Of a stretch of 64,000 bases of DNA, positions 8,817 through 17,512 are shown in pieces. The notes under the pieces are model-generated. The model was not told the origin of the DNA. It saw only the letters and a list, made by a program, of their open reading frames with translations, and searched no databases. A program made the position numbers and the translations under genes. The stretch's first letter is position 1; each line of letters starts with the position of its first letter. Source of the stretch: Rhodoferax_B ferrireducens_A (GTDB lineage: Bacteria > Pseudomonadota > Gammaproteobacteria > Burkholderiales > Burkholderiaceae_C); NCBI RefSeq assembly GCF_031458075.1, contig NZ_JAVDXT010000002.1, positions 1,178,001-1,242,000 on the forward strand, written 5' to 3'.

Positions 8817-10031
8817 TCAAGCGCTGCGCGCCCGCCCACCTTTCTCTGCCCAGGTGCGGGTCCAGCGGATTTGCATTACGCGCAGCATCACCAGCATCAC
8901 CATGGCCAGGCCGGCGAAGAGCATGAAGCCCCACATATAGCTGCCGCCGTATTGCTTGGACAAGCCCATGGCGTTCGGCACCAGACCGCCGCCCAGGGCG
9001 CCGATTTCGCCGATCATTGATCCGGCAACGGCGGTGGCCAGGGGCCAGCGCAGCGGCACCAGCTGGAACAGTGCGCCATTGCCGGCACCCAGCGCGGCAA
9101 AACACAGAATCATCAGCAGCGTGGTCAGGGTCAGCGAGTTGCCGGCCAGGCCGCAGGCCACCAGCGTGGCGGCGACGGTGACCAGCACCAGGTTCAGCGT
9201 GTTGACGCCGCCCCAGCGGTCGGAGATCCAGCCGCCAAACACCCGCAGCGCAGCGCCCATGAAGGCCGCCAGCATGGTCAGCTGGCCGGCTTGCACCTTG
9301 CTCACGCCAAACTGGTCGTAATAGTAGGTAGGCAGGAAGGTGATCAGGCCGATGAAGCCGCCGAAGGTCACGGCGTAGATCAGGCTGAAGGCCCAGCCGT
9401 CTTTTTCAAACAGGCAGGCGATGTGTTCCTTGAAGCTCGCATGCGGGTCTAGGTCCGGCGGCTCTTGCGCGTAGACGATCATCACTACCATCGGGATCAT
9501 GATCGCCGCGGCTGCAAAGCCGTACACCGTAACCCAGCCATAGGCCTGGGCCAGTGGCGGTGCTACCAGCACGCAAACCGCGGTGCCGACATTGCCCGCA
9601 CCCACCAAGCCCATGGCCAGGCCTTTGTGCTTGGGTGGGAACGAGCCCGAGCCCAGCGACAAGGCCACGCCGAAGCTGGCGCCGGCAATGCCCAGCAGCA
9701 CGCCCATGGCCAGCAGGTCGTTGAAGCTCTTCACGAAGAAAAAGCCAAACAGCATGGCCACCATGATCAGGCCCATCTCCACCAGCGTGGCTTTCTTGCG
9801 GCCTATGTACTGCGACAACAGGCCCAGCGGGAAGCGCATCAGGGCGCCGGCCATGATGGGGATGGACAGCATCAAACCCTTTTGCGCGGGGCTGAGGTTG
9901 AAGGTTTCTGAAATGAACGGTGCCATCGCACCATTGAGTACCCAGATGCAGCAGGAGAAGGAGAAATACAAAAATGCGGCGAATAGCGTGGGCGAATGCC
10001 CGCTCTTGAGAAAACTACGAAATCCCGACAT
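8817..10031 (-). CDS. MFS transporter, NarK/NasA nitrate-nitrite type
   Basis: A 404-residue inner-membrane carrier with about twelve hydrophobic segments. The Gly-rich motifs GLAMGLVGAGNVGTAV and GAGNGALFQLVP resemble the paired nitrate signature of the NNP family. I infer import of nitrate or nitrite for assimilation, or nitrate/nitrite exchange; other anions are not excluded. The start at 10031 (MSGFRSFL) is preferred to the longer frame to 10070 because that extension would run back to the sigma-54 promoter at 10071-10086. No nitrate reductase gene is nearby. The gene upstream on the same strand encodes a Cache-CheW sensor protein, which suggests a link between anion sensing and uptake. 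Confidence 0.88.
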   Translation of the reverse strand: MSGFRSFLKSGHSPTLFAAFLYFSFSCCIWVLNGAMAPFISETFNLSPAQKGLMLSIPIMAGALMRFPLGLLSQYIGRKKATLVEMGLIMVAMLFGFFFVKSFNDLLAMGVLLGIAGASFGVALSLGSGSFPPKHKGLAMGLVGAGNVGTAVCVLVAPPLAQAYGWVTVYGFAAAAIMIPMVVMIVYAQEPPDLDPHASFKEHIACLFEKDGWAFSLIYAVTFGGFIGLITFLPTYYYDQFGVSKVQAGQLTMLAAFMGAALRVFGGWISDRWGGVNTLNLVLVTVAATLVACGLAGNSLTLTTLLMILCFAALGAGNGALFQLVPLRWPLATAVAGSMIGEIGALGGGLVPNAMGLSKQYGGSYMWGFMLFAGLAMVMLVMLRVMQIRWTRTWAEKGGRARSA

Positions 10032-10070
10032 GGTGCAGATCCTGAAATTAAAAACAATCCCATGCACCAA

Positions 10071-10086
10071 AGCAAGTTGCGCGCCA
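10071..10086 (-). promoter_or_regulatory. Near-consensus sigma-54 promoter for the transporter
   Basis: Read on the minus strand the site is TGGCGCGCAACTTGCT, with the invariant GG and GC exactly ten bases apart, against the consensus TGGCACG-N4-TTGCW. Initiation about 12 bases beyond the GC would give a leader of about 30 bases before the start codon at 10031. This fits nitrogen control by RpoN/NtrC. Confidence 0.7.
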
Positions 10087-10153
10087 GATTTTGGGGCGTA
10101 AAAATACGGCTATTTATCTGGTTTTGGCAGCTGTAGCTGTGTTTTGGGGTGCG

Positions 10154-10172
10154 CCGCACAAAGTGTGTGCGG
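10154..10172. promoter_or_regulatory. Inverted repeat upstream of the sigma-54 promoter
   Basis: CCGCACA-AAGTG-TGTGCGG, with exact 7-base arms. It lies about 70 bases upstream of the sigma-54 element, a usual distance for an activator site. The GCAC...GTGC ends resemble NtrC half-sites, but the spacing is not canonical. It also lies just past the stop of the upstream gene, so it could instead be a weak terminator stem. Confidence 0.4.
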
Positions 10173-10191
10173 GTTGTGCGTGGCGTGTGCG

Positions 10192-12843
10192 CTATTCCCG
10201 TGCGCTCCGCGCTGCCGCCAGGGGCGGCGTGGGGCGGGGCGCGGTCAAGGCATCCAGGTCTTGTGGCACCAGTTCGCCGTTGGTGCATTGCTGCAACCAG
10301 GCCAGGGACATGCGGCACAGCAGGGGTTGCTTGCTGGATGTGCCGTTGCCGACCGATACCACGGCGTCCACCATCGGAGCAGCGCCCGGGTCGGCCGATG
10401 CGTGCAAGGCCTGCAGCTGGCGGCTGTCGATGTCGAGCATGCTGCCCAGCGTGTCCACGCGCAGGGCGAATTCACGGCTCTTGCCGTTGCCGTTATCGGG
10501 CGGCAGGCGCAGCACCAGCATCTGGCGGGTCGGGTCGGCGTCGCGCGACAACGGGCCGGTGTAGTCGGTGATCACGCTGCGCAGCTCGACCACCGGGTAG
10601 ACCTGCTGGCCGATCTGTGTAAAGCCCAGTAGCGGAGGCCGGGCGCTGCCGGCGCTCATCACCGTGCTGTCGGGCGCAGCTTTGAGGATGTGGCGCGCGT
10701 CTATGCCCAGCCAGTGGCCGGCAATCGTGAAGGTGGCCAGTTGCAGGTGGTATTCGGTAGCCGTGCGTGGCCCTGTTTGCGCAGCTGGCAGGGTAGGCGT
10801 GGCCAGGCGGGTGTCTTGGCGCACACACAGGTGGCGCAGCGACAGGCAGCGCAGGCCGTGCCGGTAGCTGTCGCTGGTGCCGAACTCGCGGTAGCCACGG
10901 CCGGGTGCATCGCCCAGGCCGTACAACTGGCCTTGCAAGTCGATCACCGGCTGGCCTGCCTGGGCCGTGCGCAGTGCGGGCAGATGCTGGCGCAAGCCAT
11001 CGGGGCCACTGGCGTGCAGTACCTGGCCGTTGGCGTCGACAAATGCCAGCATGTCTTGCGCATCCAGTCCGGCGGCGCAGTCGCCCAGGATGGACTGCAT
11101 CTGGCCGGTGGCGTCCCAGACGATGGCGATGCCGCCCAGTGTCGCGCCTTGCCGGCTTTGCGGGTCGCGCACCGCGGCGCTGTAGACGAAGGTCGGGCCA
11201 TCGGCATAAAAGCGGCTGGGGCCGTAGCTGCTGACGCTGTAGTCCTGGCCATGGCCCTGGCGCAGGGTGTGGGCAACCCAGGGCTCGTCCAGAATTTGGC
11301 CGACCTGCTCGGCCTGGTTGGGTTGCGACACCGCGATGACGCGCCCCTGGCGGTCGAACAGCACCAGGCAGGCGTAGACGGTGTACAGCGCGTTTATCTG
11401 CTCTAAAACGGCTGTAGCGCTTTTACAAGCTGCGCTACCAGCTATTAATGTTGTAGCGAATTGGGGTGTCAGCGCCCACCAGCGGCAGTCGTTGGCGCGT
11501 TCATAGAGGTTGCGGTCCAGGATCTGCATTGCCAGCTCGGCGCGGCTGTGGGCGTCGCGCAGCATGGAGCGCATCACCACTTTTTGCAGGTCGTGCAATG
11601 CGCTGGCAAAGGCGGCGGCGGTCTTTTGGGCGGTGGCACCAATCTCGGACAGCAGGGTCTTGGCGAACAAGGTGTCGCGCGCGGACTCGCTGTGGTCGGC
11701 GGCGGTGCGGTTCAGTTCCAGCAGGCCGTTCCATACCGAACGCTCCAGCGCCGACTGGATGGCGGCCGAGCGTTTGGGGATGTGGCTCAGCTCGCCAGCC
11801 AGAAAGTCCGGGTGGGCGGCGACTTCGTCCATCAGGGCGGAGCGGGCCTCATCGCCATCGGACTCGAAAGCGCTGTCCAGCGGCAGCATGGCCAGCCCGC
11901 GCCAACCCGGGCCGGCATAGCCCTGGAAACCCAGCGTGTTGCGCACCACGGTCAGGTATTTGCGGCCCAGGTGGCGCAGGGTAAACGTGCCCGCAGTCGC
12001 CGCTTGCGGCAGGTGCCAGCCCAGGGGCAATTGCAGTGCGTCGCTGGAATGGATGACTGCGCCCTGGGCGTCAACCAGAGCGAGTACCACGTCCTGCCCC
12101 TGCGGGTTGTCGCCTTGCACCTGGGCAAAGATGGCGCGGGCTTCGTCGGCCAGTTTGAACTGCAGGCACAGCACCCCTTGGGTGTGGCCGTCCGCCGCAA
12201 CCGGCTGGGCATAGAGCAGGCTGGGGCTGGCCGTGCCGCAGAAATCGTGCGCCGCGTAGTGCTCGGTGTAGGCGGCATGGCTGGCCTGGACTTCGGCCAG
12301 GAAGGCGGCATCACCGGTGCTGGTCGGCAGACTGTGTGCAGGCTGCGCAGCCAGGCAGGCCTGCAGCTGGATCTGGGTGTCGAACAAGTAGATGTTGTCG
12401 TACACCGTGTATTTGCTGGCGTAGTCGCGCAAGCGGCTTTCCATGGCTGGGCGCAGCGCGGCGTCGGGCTGGGCCAGGTAGTCGGCAATGGCGCCATCGG
12501 TGGCAAAAAAGCCGATATCGGCGGTGCGCTCAAACAGGTTGCGCACCAGGATGTCGATGCACACCTGGGCGCGCGAGCCCAGGTCGTCGAGCGCGGTTTT
12601 CAGGGCCTCGGTGGCCAGGCCGCGCATCATTTCCTCGGACAAGGCGGCGAAGTCGTGCCGTGCCTGGGCCAGGTCGCCGCCCGCAGAGGCTTTGCTGGAC
12701 AAGCTGGACAGCGACGACAGCAGGGAGAGGTTGTCCCAGGCGGCCTCAATCAGGCGCAGTTCCTGGCGCTGGTGCTGCACGCCAGGCATGTAGCGCAGCA
12801 GTTGCTCGGGCTGGAGAAGTAGGTTGCTTGCGGGTGTGTGCAT
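10192..12843 (-). CDS. Soluble tandem Cache-like sensor with C-terminal CheW domain
   Basis: An 883-residue protein without signal peptide or membrane segment. Two homologous sensory modules (about residues 75-325 and 425-675) each hold a helix with SRA, ILxRNLxER and D, then YTVY and LFD, and resemble Cache folds. Residues about 695-870 form a CheW-like adaptor domain (WLGIDARHILKAAP, VYPVVELRSVI, EFALRVDTLGSML). It has no HAMP or methyl-accepting coiled coil, so it would couple a cytoplasmic ligand to a CheA array or kinase directly. The ATG at 12843 (MHTPASNLLL) is chosen over the longer frame to 12984. Residues about 466-480 are encoded by the dispersed repeat. It lies upstream of the nitrate-type carrier; nitrate or nitrogen sensing is my inference. 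Confidence 0.75.
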   Translation of the reverse strand: MHTPASNLLLQPEQLLRYMPGVQHQRQELRLIEAAWDNLSLLSSLSSLSSKASAGGDLAQARHDFAALSEEMMRGLATEALKTALDDLGSRAQVCIDILVRNLFERTADIGFFATDGAIADYLAQPDAALRPAMESRLRDYASKYTVYDNIYLFDTQIQLQACLAAQPAHSLPTSTGDAAFLAEVQASHAAYTEHYAAHDFCGTASPSLLYAQPVAADGHTQGVLCLQFKLADEARAIFAQVQGDNPQGQDVVLALVDAQGAVIHSSDALQLPLGWHLPQAATAGTFTLRHLGRKYLTVVRNTLGFQGYAGPGWRGLAMLPLDSAFESDGDEARSALMDEVAAHPDFLAGELSHIPKRSAAIQSALERSVWNGLLELNRTAADHSESARDTLFAKTLLSEIGATAQKTAAAFASALHDLQKVVMRSMLRDAHSRAELAMQILDRNLYERANDCRWWALTPQFATTLIAGSAACKSATAVLEQINALYTVYACLVLFDRQGRVIAVSQPNQAEQVGQILDEPWVAHTLRQGHGQDYSVSSYGPSRFYADGPTFVYSAAVRDPQSRQGATLGGIAIVWDATGQMQSILGDCAAGLDAQDMLAFVDANGQVLHASGPDGLRQHLPALRTAQAGQPVIDLQGQLYGLGDAPGRGYREFGTSDSYRHGLRCLSLRHLCVRQDTRLATPTLPAAQTGPRTATEYHLQLATFTIAGHWLGIDARHILKAAPDSTVMSAGSARPPLLGFTQIGQQVYPVVELRSVITDYTGPLSRDADPTRQMLVLRLPPDNGNGKSREFALRVDTLGSMLDIDSRQLQALHASADPGAAPMVDAVVSVGNGTSSKQPLLCRMSLAWLQQCTNGELVPQDLDALTAPRPTPPLAAARSARE
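11405..11447 (-). repeat. Dispersed palindromic repeat, copy 3 (inside a gene)
   Basis: Read on the minus strand: AATAGCTGGTAGCGCAGC, then AAAGCGCTACAGCCGTTTT. It lies in frame inside the second Cache-like module of the CheW-domain protein and encodes LIAGSAACKSATAVL. Confidence 0.65.
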
Positions 12844-13210
12844 TGTCTTTGTTGCGTATCGCTGCCGGCGCTCGCCACTGTAGGGTGGCAATGTGTCCGG
12901 TGCAAGGCGGTAGGCCCGGCCGTGGCTGGGCGGGGGGCAGGTGGGTGCTAGCGTGGTGCCAGCACGTGCATGCGGCTGTGGCAATGGACCGGGGCGATGG
13001 CGACGGGGCCGTCAGGATGCGGCGGGCGCGGGGTGCTTCGGAGAAAGCCTGGCATGAACACGTCCTTGGATTCTTAACAATATGTTACGAAATTAAGCAA
13101 AATCCATGCCGTATTTTGGGGCGCAAAACCGCATGCAACCGCGTTTCTGGGCTGTTTGGCGCATGTTGCTGCCCTGTTTGGTGCGTCGCCGCACCTGAAT
13201 AGGGTGCGGT
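12844..13210. other. Intergenic region upstream of the Cache-CheW gene
   Basis: 367 bases without a convincing gene. The right part, from about 13070, is AT-richer and carries TATTTTGGGGCGCAAAA, similar to ATTTTGGGGCGTAAAA just upstream of the transporter's sigma-54 site (10086-10106). The shared block may be a common regulatory site. I see no clear sigma-54 or sigma-70 promoter and no terminator for mfd. Confidence 0.4.
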
Positions 13211-16200
13211 TTAGGCGGGCACCGCTTCCACCCGCGGCTGCCCCAGGCTGCGCAACACATCTCGCACCATCTGCGCGCGGTCTTTGGGTTCCGGCAGTTC
13301 GCGTTCAATGCGCAGCTTTTCGTTGCCGGCCAGCTTGATGTGCTTGTTCTTCTGGATCAGCTCGATGATGCGCATCGGCTCGATCGGCGGATTGGTCTTG
13401 AAGGTGATGTTGATCACGCCGGGCGCCGCATCCACCTTGACTACGCCATAGGGCCGCGCCAGCACCCGCAGGCGGTGGCCGTCGATCAGGGTCTGCGCCT
13501 GGGCGGGCAGCTTGCCGAAGCGGTCGACGATTTCTTCCAGCAGTGCGTCGATCTGGTCGGTGGTCTTGGCCGTGGCCAGCTTTTTGTAGAAGCTGAGCCG
13601 CAGGTGCACATCGCCGCAGTAGTCGTTCGGCAGTAGGGCCGGGGCGTGCAGGTTGATTTCCGTCGTGACGCTGAGTGGGCTCAGCAGATCGGGTTCGATG
13701 CCGGCCTTCAGGCAGCGTACGGCTTCGTTCAGCATCTCGTTGTACAGCTGGAAGCCGACTTCCAGCATATTGCCGCTCTGGTTTTCGCCCAGCACCTCGC
13801 CGGCGCCGCGGATTTCCAGATCGTGCATCGCCAGGTAGAAGCCAGAGCCCAACTCTTCCATCTTCTGGATCGCGTCCAGGCGCTGGCTGGCCTGCTTGGT
13901 CAGGCCTTCCAGGTCCGGCACCATCAGATAGGCATAGGCCTGGTGGTGGCTGCGGCCCACGCGGCCGCGCAACTGGTGCAGCTGGGCAAGGCCAAACTTG
14001 TCGGCCCGGGCCATGACGATGGTGTTGGCGCTGGGCACGTCGATGCCGGTTTCAATAATCGTCGAGCACAGCAGCAGATTGAAGCGCTGGGCCACGAAGT
14101 CGCGCATCACGGATTCCAGCTGGCGCTCGGGCATCTGGCCGTGGGCCACGGCGATGCGGGCCTCGGGCAGCAGCTCTTCGAGCTTTTGCCGGCGGTTCTC
14201 AATGGTCTCGACTTCGTTGTGCAGAAAGTAGACCTGACCGCCGCGCTTCAGCTCGCGCAGCACCGCCTCGCGGATCACGCCATTGCTCTCGGAGCGCACA
14301 AAGGTCTTGATGGCCAGCCGGCGCTGGGGCGCGGTGGCGATCACGCTCAGGTCACGCAGGCCTTCGAGCGCCATGCCCAGGGTGCGCGGGATTGGCGTGG
14401 CGGTCAGGGTCAGCACGTCGATTTCGGCTCGCAGCGCTTTCATCTGCTCTTTGTGGCGCACACCAAAGCGGTGCTCCTCGTCGATGATCAGCAGGCCCAG
14501 GTTCGCGAACTTGGTCGATTCACTCAATAGCTTATGGGTTCCCACCACAATATCTACGCCACCTTCTGCTATGCCTTTGAGAGCGGCGGTGATTTCCTTG
14601 CCCGAGCGGAAGCGCGACACCTCGGCCACCTTGACCGGCCATTTGGCGAAGCGGTCCACCAGGGTCTGGTAGTGCTGCTCGGCCAGCAGGGTGGTGGGCG
14701 CCAGCAGCGCTACCTGCTTGCCGCCGGTGATGGCGATGAAGGCGGCGCGCAAGGCCACCTCGGTCTTGCCGAAGCCGACATCGCCGCAGACCAGGCGGTC
14801 CATGGGGCGTGGGCTGATCATGTCCTGGATGACGGCATGGATCGCGGCCTTCTGGTCGGGTGTTTCCTCAAAGCCGAAGTCGTTGGCAAACACCTCGTAG
14901 TCGTTTGGCGAATAGCGGAAAGCATGGCCTTCGCGGGCTGCGCGGCGGGCGTAGATGTTCAGCAGCTCGGCGGCCGAGTCGCGTACCTGTTCGGCGGCCT
15001 TGCGCTTGGCTTTTTCCCACTGGCCCGAGCCGAGGCGATGCAGGGGCGCTTCGTCGGCGCTGACGCCGGTGTAGCGGCTGATGTGCTGCAGCTGGCTGAC
15101 CGGCACATACAGCGTAGCCTTGTCGGCGTATTCCAGGAATAGAAATTCTTGCAAAACCGGGGTGCCATCGGCGTTCTTGCCCTGGCCCAGGTCCAAGTGG
15201 ACCAGGCCTTTGTAGCGGCCAATACCGTGGGCCGAGTGGACCACCGGGTCGCCCAGGCTCAGCTCGCTCAGGTCCTTGATCAGCGCTTCGACGTCGCTGA
15301 CCTGTTCCTGCTTCTTGCGGCGGCGCGTGGTCGGGCCGGCGGCGAACAGCTCGGTCTCGGTGACGAAGTCGATGGCCTCGGCCAGCCAGCTGAAACCGGT
15401 ATTTAGTGCGGCGGTGGCGATGCCGACTTTTTCGCTGCTGGTCTGGAAGTCTTCCAGCGAGTCAAAGGCCGGTGGATTCACCTGGCTGGCGCGCAGCAGG
15501 TCCAGCAGGCTTTCGCGCCGGCCATTGCTTTCGGCCAGCAGCAGCACGCGGTGCGGCGTGCGCTGGATGTGCATCTTCAACTGGGTCAGCGGGTCTTCGG
15601 CGCCGCGCGCCACCGACAGCACCGGCAGGGCTTCGAAACCGGTATCGCTGCTGCTTTCCACCGTGCGCAGCGCCAGCTGCGCGTGCTGGTTGGTCAGCGC
15701 GTAGAACTGCTCGGTGCCCAGGAACAGCGCTTCGGGCGGCAGCGCCGGGCGGTCGATATCGCCTTGCACCAGGCGGTAGCGCTCTTTGGTGTCTTGCCAG
15801 AAGCGCAGGATGGACGGCTCCAGGTCGCCGTGCAGCACCACGGTGGCGTCGGCACCGATGTAGTCGAACACCGTGGCCGTGTCTTCAAAGAACAGTGGCA
15901 GGTAGTACTCGATGCCGGCGGTGGCCACGCCATTGCCCATGTCCTTGTAGATGCGGCTCTTGGTCGGGTCGCCGTCCAACAGTTCACGCCAGCGGCTGCG
16001 GAACTTGGCGCGGGCGTCGTCGTCCATGGGGAACTCGCGGCCCGGCAGCAGGCGCACTTCGGGCACCGGGTACAGGCTGCGCTGGCTGTCGGGGTCGAAG
16101 GTGCGGATGCTGTCGATCTCGTCGTCAAACAAGTCCACCCGGTAAGGCACCTGGCTGCCCATGGGGAACAAGTCGATCAGGCCGCCGCGCACTGCGTATT

Positions 16201-16690
16201 CGCCGGGGCTGACCACCTGGGTCACGTGGCTGTAGCCGGCCAGGGTCAGCTGGGCCTTCAACTTGGCTTCGTTCAGCTTCTGCTTGGTCTTGAACTGGAA
16301 GGTGTAGCCAGCCATGAAGCTGGGCGGCGCGAGCCGGTACAGCGCGGTGGTGGCTGGCACGATGACCACATCGGCGCCGGTGTCCTTGTCGCGCTGGCTG
16401 ATGCGCCATAGCGTCGCCAGGCGTTCGCTGATCAGGTCCTGGTGCGGCGAAAACGTGTCGTAAGGCAGGGTTTCCCAGTCGGGGAACATCGCGCAGCGCA
16501 GACTCGGCGCAAAAAACACGATTTCTTCCATCAGCCGCTGGGCGTCGCTGGCGTCGGAGGTAAAGATCGCCGTCAGCGAACCCTTGGCCTTTTCCCGCAG
16601 GGCCAGCTGGGCCAGCAGCACCGCGTCGGCCGAGCCTTGGGGGCGGGGCAGGGTATAGCGTTTGCCGGGGGTGAGTTTGGGGAGGTCCAT
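13211..16690 (-). CDS. mfd: Transcription-repair coupling factor
   Basis: A 1159-residue Mfd, the usual length. In order it has the UvrB-homology module, the RNA-polymerase-interaction domain, the SF2 translocase with Walker A (GDVGFGKTEVA) and DEEH box (IIDEEHRFGVRHKE), motif VI (QLRGRVGRS), and the C-terminal UvrA-inhibitory domain. It removes RNA polymerase stalled at DNA lesions and recruits UvrA. The ATG at 16690 begins MDLPKLTPGKRY. A terminator-like hairpin with a U-tract on the mfd strand lies in its short leader. It is divergent from ispD. Confidence 0.98.
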   Translation of the reverse strand: MDLPKLTPGKRYTLPRPQGSADAVLLAQLALREKAKGSLTAIFTSDASDAQRLMEEIVFFAPSLRCAMFPDWETLPYDTFSPHQDLISERLATLWRISQRDKDTGADVVIVPATTALYRLAPPSFMAGYTFQFKTKQKLNEAKLKAQLTLAGYSHVTQVVSPGEYAVRGGLIDLFPMGSQVPYRVDLFDDEIDSIRTFDPDSQRSLYPVPEVRLLPGREFPMDDDARAKFRSRWRELLDGDPTKSRIYKDMGNGVATAGIEYYLPLFFEDTATVFDYIGADATVVLHGDLEPSILRFWQDTKERYRLVQGDIDRPALPPEALFLGTEQFYALTNQHAQLALRTVESSSDTGFEALPVLSVARGAEDPLTQLKMHIQRTPHRVLLLAESNGRRESLLDLLRASQVNPPAFDSLEDFQTSSEKVGIATAALNTGFSWLAEAIDFVTETELFAAGPTTRRRKKQEQVSDVEALIKDLSELSLGDPVVHSAHGIGRYKGLVHLDLGQGKNADGTPVLQEFLFLEYADKATLYVPVSQLQHISRYTGVSADEAPLHRLGSGQWEKAKRKAAEQVRDSAAELLNIYARRAAREGHAFRYSPNDYEVFANDFGFEETPDQKAAIHAVIQDMISPRPMDRLVCGDVGFGKTEVALRAAFIAITGGKQVALLAPTTLLAEQHYQTLVDRFAKWPVKVAEVSRFRSGKEITAALKGIAEGGVDIVVGTHKLLSESTKFANLGLLIIDEEHRFGVRHKEQMKALRAEIDVLTLTATPIPRTLGMALEGLRDLSVIATAPQRRLAIKTFVRSESNGVIREAVLRELKRGGQVYFLHNEVETIENRRQKLEELLPEARIAVAHGQMPERQLESVMRDFVAQRFNLLLCSTIIETGIDVPSANTIVMARADKFGLAQLHQLRGRVGRSHHQAYAYLMVPDLEGLTKQASQRLDAIQKMEELGSGFYLAMHDLEIRGAGEVLGENQSGNMLEVGFQLYNEMLNEAVRCLKAGIEPDLLSPLSVTTEINLHAPALLPNDYCGDVHLRLSFYKKLATAKTTDQIDALLEEIVDRFGKLPAQAQTLIDGHRLRVLARPYGVVKVDAAPGVINITFKTNPPIEPMRIIELIQKNKHIKLAGNEKLRIERELPEPKDRAQMVRDVLRSLGQPRVEAVPA

Positions 16691-16725
16691 GGGCGGTGGC
16701 TGCGGTTGGGCGGGTTCAGGAATGC

Positions 16726-16758
16726 AAAAACACCCCCCGGCGCGAGGGCGGGGGGTGT
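16726..16758 (-). terminator. Terminator-like hairpin in the mfd leader
   Basis: On the minus strand the arms ACACCCCCC and GGGGGGTGT (exact 9-base arms, 11-base loop) are followed by a T5 run, about 35 bases before the mfd start. No minus-strand gene lies close upstream, so it may be an attenuator or may block antisense transcription from the divergent ispD side. Confidence 0.6.
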
Positions 16759-16786
16759 GGATGGGGCTGATTCTAGAATGCGGCCC

Positions 16787-17512
16787 ATGTCTACCGCTGC
16801 CCAGCCCCCGTTATCCCGTTTTTTTGCGCTAATTCCCTGTGCCGGCGTGGGCAGCCGCGCGCTGGCTGCGGGCGCAGCCCCCATCCCCAAGCAATACCAG
16901 CCGATTGCCGGCCAGCCTATGGTGATGCACACCCTGGCGGCTTTCGCCAGCGTGCCGCGGATCGCCGATGTGCTGGTGGTGGTCTCCGCCGGCGATGATT
17001 TTTTTGAACACCAGAGCTCCACCTGCGTGGTGTCCGACTGCGGCGGTGCGACGCGTGCCGAAACCGTGGCCAATGGGCTGCACGACCTGTTCGAGCAAGG
17101 CGCGCAAGGCCACGACTGGGTGCTGGTGCACGATGCGGCGCGCTGCCTGGTCACGCCCGCGCAGATCAATGCGCTGATCGACGCCTGCGAGGCCGATGCG
17201 GTGGGCGGCCTGCTGGCCCACCGGTTGGCCGATACGCTGAAGAGTGAAGACCAGGGCCGGGTGGCCGCTACCGTGCCGCGCGCCGACAAATGGCTGGCAC
17301 AGACGCCGCAGATGTTCCGTATCGGCATGCTGTCGCAGGCGCTGCAGGCTGCCGGCGCCGAGGTGACCGACGAATCCAGCGCCATCGAAGCCCTGGGCCT
17401 GGCGCCCAAGCTGGTGCCCGGCAGCGCCCAGAATTTCAAAGTAACCTACCCCGAAGACTTTGCGCTGGCCGAGGCCATTTTGCAAAGCCGCTATTCACAG
17501 AGGATTGATTGA
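16787..17512 (+). CDS. ispD: 2-C-methyl-D-erythritol 4-phosphate cytidylyltransferase
   Basis: A 241-residue IspD of the non-mevalonate isoprenoid pathway. It transfers CMP from CTP to methylerythritol phosphate in the cytoplasm. The nucleotidyltransferase start IPCAGVGSRALA and the PKQYQ lysine are present, with VHDAARCLVTP in the middle and AQTPQMFR towards the end. The ATG at 16787 (MSTAAQPPLSRFFALIPCAG) gives the normal length; the frame is open much further upstream, antisense to mfd. It overlaps the next start as TGATG, so ispD and ispF form a coupled operon. Confidence 0.95.
   Translation: MSTAAQPPLSRFFALIPCAGVGSRALAAGAAPIPKQYQPIAGQPMVMHTLAAFASVPRIADVLVVVSAGDDFFEHQSSTCVVSDCGGATRAETVANGLHDLFEQGAQGHDWVLVHDAARCLVTPAQINALIDACEADAVGGLLAHRLADTLKSEDQGRVAATVPRADKWLAQTPQMFRIGMLSQALQAAGAEVTDESSAIEALGLAPKLVPGSAQNFKVTYPEDFALAEAILQSRYSQRID

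Noticed and set aside
11461..12822. Long plus-strand open frame opposite the Cache-CheW gene
   Set aside because: Gly/Gln/Val-rich product without motif; the minus strand has clear, duplicated domains and a CheW domain.
14520..14580. AATAGCTTATGG in mfd as another repeat copy
   Set aside because: It codes for the conserved THKLLS motif of Mfd, and the rest of the element is absent.
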